A stretch of DNA of 64,000 nt from Rhodopseudomonas_A palustris_F (GTDB lineage: Bacteria; Pseudomonadota; Alphaproteobacteria; Rhizobiales; Xanthobacteraceae): contig NC_007925.1 in NCBI RefSeq assembly GCF_000013745.1, positions 3,100,001 through 3,164,000 on the forward strand, given 5' to 3'. This document shows, piece by piece, positions 61,316 through 64,000 of the stretch (position 1 is its first letter; the number at the start of each line of letters is the position of its first letter). A model generated the notes under the pieces. That model searched no databases, was not told where the DNA came from, and saw only the letters and a program-made list of their open reading frames with translations. The translations under genes were made by a program, and so were the position numbers.

Positions 61316-62023
61316 TCACGGCGGGTCGAAGCCGAGCGCCAATTCGATCTTGATCGGATCGGGCAAGGCCGAAGGAATAACCGGGAGCGGCTGGGCGCGG
61401 CGCAGCGTCTCAATCGCGGCCTGGTCGAGCACGACTTCGCCTGAGCTGGTCTTCACCCAGGCGCCCAGAAGCCTGCCGTCCCGGCTGACCGAGAACACCG
61501 CGCGAACCGTGCCTTGCAAGCGCTTGGGCTCGGCAGCCCTTGGGTATCGCTGAAACTGGGCGATGTGCCGCAGCAAGGCATTCCTGAATTCCAGCGTGGC
61601 AGGACTCGGCGCATGCGTGGTGGATGGCGGGCTCGTGCTTGGCACCGCCGGTTCGGAGACCGTTGGCGGCTCAGTCGGCAACGCGGCCAAGGTCTGGTTG
61701 GCCACGGCGGCTGGCGCTTCGGTCTGACCGCTGGTCGGACTTGGAACGCTGATGGCGGCCGATTGAGTGGCCGGAGTCACCGGGATCGGGATTGGATCCG
61801 GGCGCGGCAGCAGATGGACCTGGACGAGCGTGGTCGATTCCGGCGTGCCGCCGCCCGCTGCGACCTGGAGGCGAAGCCAGTAGACACCGCCGATAAACAA
61901 CATCCCGACGATCGCCGGAAAGAGGATTAGCCGCAAAAGCTCGGTGGTCGGCGGCGGCTCAGGGTCATGGCCTTCCGGACCAATCGTCTCGGACGAGCGG
62001 TCGTGTCGCGCGGTGAACCTCAT
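61316..62023 (-). CDS. TonB family energy-transducing protein
   Basis: 235 residues. Membrane anchor (about 28-50; LRLILFPAIVGMLFIGGVYW), Pro/Thr/Ser-rich periplasmic span (about 60-135) and a C-terminal TonB domain (about 145-225; RHIAQFQRYPRAAEPKRLQG, VRAVFSVSRDGRLLGAWVKTSSG, AQPLPVIP). It transmits proton-motive force from ExbBD to outer-membrane receptors; ExbBD genes are not here. It overlaps the stand-alone STN gene (ATGA at 62020-62023). Confidence 0.9.
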   Translation of the reverse strand: MRFTARHDRSSETIGPEGHDPEPPPTTELLRLILFPAIVGMLFIGGVYWLRLQVAAGGGTPESTTLVQVHLLPRPDPIPIPVTPATQSAAISVPSPTSGQTEAPAAVANQTLAALPTEPPTVSEPAVPSTSPPSTTHAPSPATLEFRNALLRHIAQFQRYPRAAEPKRLQGTVRAVFSVSRDGRLLGAWVKTSSGEVVLDQAAIETLRRAQPLPVIPSALPDPIKIELALGFDPP

Positions 62024-62784
62024 CGGGATGTTCTCACCACGATCACCGCGCGCACCGGCTGAGGGGCGTCCGCGGGAGTCGGTCGATTGATCGTCAGGCC
62101 TTGGATTGTGGAGGTGATGGCGGCGTCGCGCGCGGTATCATCCGTCGATTGCAACAGCGCGGCTCTTTTGACCATGCGGTCGGCATCGATCCACAGATCG
62201 AGGACCGCCCGATAATTGCCGGAGCTCGTTGTCGTGTTCTTCAGCAGCGCGCGCTGGATCTCGGCGCGGACGCTCTCGCTGTAGTCCTGGAATCGAGCGA
62301 GATCATTGGATTTGCCCGGTGCACGAACCCGCAGTTCACCGATCGACAGGTCGGCAGTCGCCAATGGATTAACCGGCGGCATATCCCTCGCGTCGGGCGC
62401 AACAAGCGTGATCGCGTCCGCCCGCGCGTGGCGGACTTCGAGGTCGGTGCCCGCCAGCAGGCGCTTGAGCGCCTCGTCCGGGGTGAACTGTCCCTGCACC
62501 GGCGCCGACTGCCGGCCGATCGCTGAGCGGCTTTCGTAAAGCACCTGAATGCCCACCTTTCGTCCATAGGCGTGCAAGGCGTTGGCGAGGGGCTGCGAAG
62601 CAATCGCAAACTCAATCGGCTGTGACGCCGATGGCTGTTCGGGCTCGGCCGCCTTGGCGACACAGATCAGCGCTCCGACCAAGGCGGCAACCGCCACCAT
62701 CGCCCGCGTCCCGGTCGACCTCCGGGCCGCCGTGGGAAGAAGAGCCGCCATCGGCGCGCCAAGCTGCCGTTCCTGCGCTAGCAT
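62020..62784 (-). CDS. Stand-alone STN (secretin/TonB short N-terminal) domain protein
   Basis: 254 residues. The signal peptide or anchor is at about 25-45 (TGTRAMVAVAALVGALICVA), and an in-frame Met at 12 could be the start. The STN domain (about 55-125: IEFAIASQPLANALHAYGRK, GIQVLYESRSAIGRQSAPVQ, ALKRLLAGTDLEVRHA) normally forms the signalling N-terminus of a TonB receptor or a secretin. Here it is followed only by about 120 unassigned residues with a TonB_C-like feel (VRAEIQRALLKNTTTSSGNY, VLDLWIDADRMVKRAALLQS). Coupled by a 4-base overlap to tonB. A split signalling relay is possible. Confidence 0.85.
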   Translation of the reverse strand: MLAQERQLGAPMAALLPTAARRSTGTRAMVAVAALVGALICVAKAAEPEQPSASQPIEFAIASQPLANALHAYGRKVGIQVLYESRSAIGRQSAPVQGQFTPDEALKRLLAGTDLEVRHARADAITLVAPDARDMPPVNPLATADLSIGELRVRAPGKSNDLARFQDYSESVRAEIQRALLKNTTTSSGNYRAVLDLWIDADRMVKRAALLQSTDDTARDAAITSTIQGLTINRPTPADAPQPVRAVIVVRTSR

Positions 62785-63094
62785 TCGTCAAATTCTCTTA
62801 CACACACGTCGCGCGGGGTATCCGGACCGCATGGCTCGCCCGAAATGGCCTCGCCCGAAATGGCCATCGCGGAGCCACGGATTCATGCGAAGCCGGCCCA
62901 TCACCGGTTCGAGCCAAGATCCTGTGATATAGTTTAATTGTAACAGATATCCATCCGCATCCCCGTGACCTCGCCCGTGGCCCGACCAAGGGCCCCCCAG
63001 ACGACGACAAATGCCCCAAAAAAGATACCCGACCGGACCGCTTCGTGACCACTTAAGGCCGTGGTCTCGGCGGTTGTCTTGATCGGGCCGGCGC
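62785..63094. other. Intergenic region upstream of the STN gene
   Basis: About 310 bases with locally AT-rich DNA near 62930-62950. It contains two direct GCCCGAAATGGCC repeats (about 62837-62864). No gene is supported; it probably contains the promoter of the STN-tonB pair. Confidence 0.4.
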
Positions 63095-63523
63095 TTATCG
63101 TTGAGGGCCAAGCGGGGGCGTGTAAACGGGCGGCGGCGGTCGATACGGAATAACCGAGTGTCCGAAATTCTTGCCGTATTGCTGCTGCACGCCCGGTATG
63201 TTCACGACACCGGTCTTGGTGTCCGGCGAGCGCGCATCCAGCGGAGGGGTGTTTCCGATCGGATTGGTCTCATCGACTTTGCGTTTGAGCTGATCATTGA
63301 GACGTCCGAACGGGCTGCTATCCCCACCCTTGATATCAACGCCACTGCCTTTGGGGTCGGTGTTCTTCGGTGAGGGCGGGCGGACGGTGATTTGAGGCAG
63401 CAAAGTTTGCGCGTCGGCCCGCGCCGGCATCACGGCCAGCACTGCCACTGCGATCATGGCAAGGATCAGCGCGCGTATCAAACTCCCCGCTCCCGCCATT
63501 TGACTTGCAGCAGCTATCGTCAC
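63095..63523 (-). CDS. Exported Pro-rich hypothetical protein
   Basis: 142 residues. Signal peptide (about 12-38; ALILAMIAVAVLAVMPARAD) then a disordered Pro/Asp/Lys-rich mature part with repeated short charged segments, ending YRPPPPVYTPPLGPQR. No family recognised. Its ATG overlaps the stop of the lytic transglycosylase upstream (ATGA at 63520-63523), so the two are translationally coupled and likely act together at the cell wall. Confidence 0.7.
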   Translation of the reverse strand: MTIAAASQMAGAGSLIRALILAMIAVAVLAVMPARADAQTLLPQITVRPPSPKNTDPKGSGVDIKGGDSSPFGRLNDQLKRKVDETNPIGNTPPLDARSPDTKTGVVNIPGVQQQYGKNFGHSVIPYRPPPPVYTPPLGPQR

Positions 63524-64000
63524 CGCGCCGCCCTCGCCTGCATCACGAGCGCGCCGAGCCGGGTGTTGAGTGCGGCAAGATCAACGCGGCCGACACGAGA
63601 TTCCCCCAGGCACTTGCGTTTGCAACCGGTGCTTCCAGCCGCAGCCGCGCCGAAAGTCGCGACCGGAACAATTCCCGTCACCCGAAAGCCACGGGCAGCG
63701 AGTTTGCTGCGCACTGCGAGACAATAATTGACCGACAGAAACGAAAAGCGCGTCTCGCCGTGACCGGCGCGGTATTTCATCACGGCGGTACAGAGATCGC
63801 CGCCGGCCAGCCGCCAAGCCCGGGCAAGATAGGTCACGCCGTAATGAATGTTGGTGCTAGGCACCGCGAGATCGGCATTGCTTCCGGCAAAGCCGAGCAT
63901 GCGGGCGGTGGACGGCAAGATCTGCATCAGGCCGATTTCGCCAACACCGCCGATCGCAGCAGGGTTGGAGCCGCTCTCCACCGCCATCACGGCTTCGGCG
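63520..64000 (-). CDS. Lytic transglycosylase (SLT domain), N-terminus cut by window edge
   Basis: The coding frame runs through the right edge (AEAVMAVESGSNP), so the true start lies outside. The visible part begins within the SLT domain: catalytic Glu in MAVESGSNPAAIGG, GEIGLMQILPSTARMLGF, then NIHYGVTYLARAWRLAGGDL and MKYRAGHGETRF. C-terminal cysteines (VNYCLAV, TGCKRKC) might pair. Such small SLT enzymes are often tied to secretion or conjugation machinery, and here to the coupled Pro-rich exported protein and, further downstream, the STN/TonB set. Confidence 0.85.
   Translation of the reverse strand, partial: AEAVMAVESGSNPAAIGGVGEIGLMQILPSTARMLGFAGSNADLAVPSTNIHYGVTYLARAWRLAGGDLCTAVMKYRAGHGETRFSFLSVNYCLAVRSKLAARGFRVTGIVPVATFGAAAAGSTGCKRKCLGESRVGRVDLAALNTRLGALVMQARAAR

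Noticed and set aside
1..64000. CRISPR array
   Set aside because: No regularly spaced direct repeats with unique spacers were seen; the repeats present are palindromic or coding.

Overview
The window looks like chromosome from a purple non-sulfur or related alphaproteobacterium of the Rhodopseudomonas/Bradyrhizobium group. The evidence is the high GC content, a form II RuBisCO operon (cbbF-P-T-A-M with cbbY), a split circularly permuted tmRNA gene, alphaproteobacterial Omp2-type porin and NDUFA12 genes, DUF1236 and BA14K-like secreted proteins, and palindromic intergenic repeats of the Bradyrhizobiaceae type. The genus is inferred, not proven.

Layout. 1-7.4 kb: murein and RNA-turnover genes (PBP1A, AmiC amidase, RNase E). 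7.5-12.4 kb: a ferric-siderophore type uptake operon (TonB receptor, DUF3649, PepSY, DUF3325). 12.5-18.4 kb: dctA, an aminotransferase, a BepA-like M48 protease, a DsbA-like protein and a small unknown. 18.6-19.9 kb: a tandem pair of secreted low-complexity/DUF1236 proteins. 20.2-22.7 kb: aroQ-accB-accC. 22.8-26.6 kb: a translationally coupled histidine kinase / response regulator / REC-kinase set and a spermidine-synthase-like protein. 26.8-28.6 kb: a B12-binding-type radical SAM protein.

28.7-34.8 kb: the most unusual region. Two nearly identical complete copies of aat (leucyl/phenylalanyl-tRNA-protein transferase), 5,412 bases apart, form 719-base direct repeats. They bracket a 4.7-kb block of visibly lower GC that holds six co-directional genes. 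All six appear to encode exported, lipid-anchored or membrane-anchored envelope proteins, and only the last (an OmpA-domain lipoprotein) is recognisable. This block is the best candidate for an undescribed system.

35-49 kb: DUF2155, a hybrid sensor kinase, a divergent GlxA-regulator/DJ-1 pair with a dyad operator, NDUFA12, a glycine-rich protein, a soluble lytic transglycosylase, a porin, tRNA-Ser(GCT) and a split ThrE exporter. 49.2-56.7 kb: the Calvin-cycle operon cbbF-cbbP-cbbT-cbbA-cbbM-cbbY, all on the minus strand. 57 kb: two-piece tmRNA (ssrA) with tag ANDNVRMNEVRLAA. 57.3-64 kb: a possibly decayed conserved gene, an RlpA-like protein, DUF4174, then a FecI-like sigma / FecR / TonB / stand-alone STN set and a lytic transglycosylase that runs off the right edge.

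Everything here comes from reading the sequence and from recalled family knowledge; no database search was run. Domain positions are approximate.
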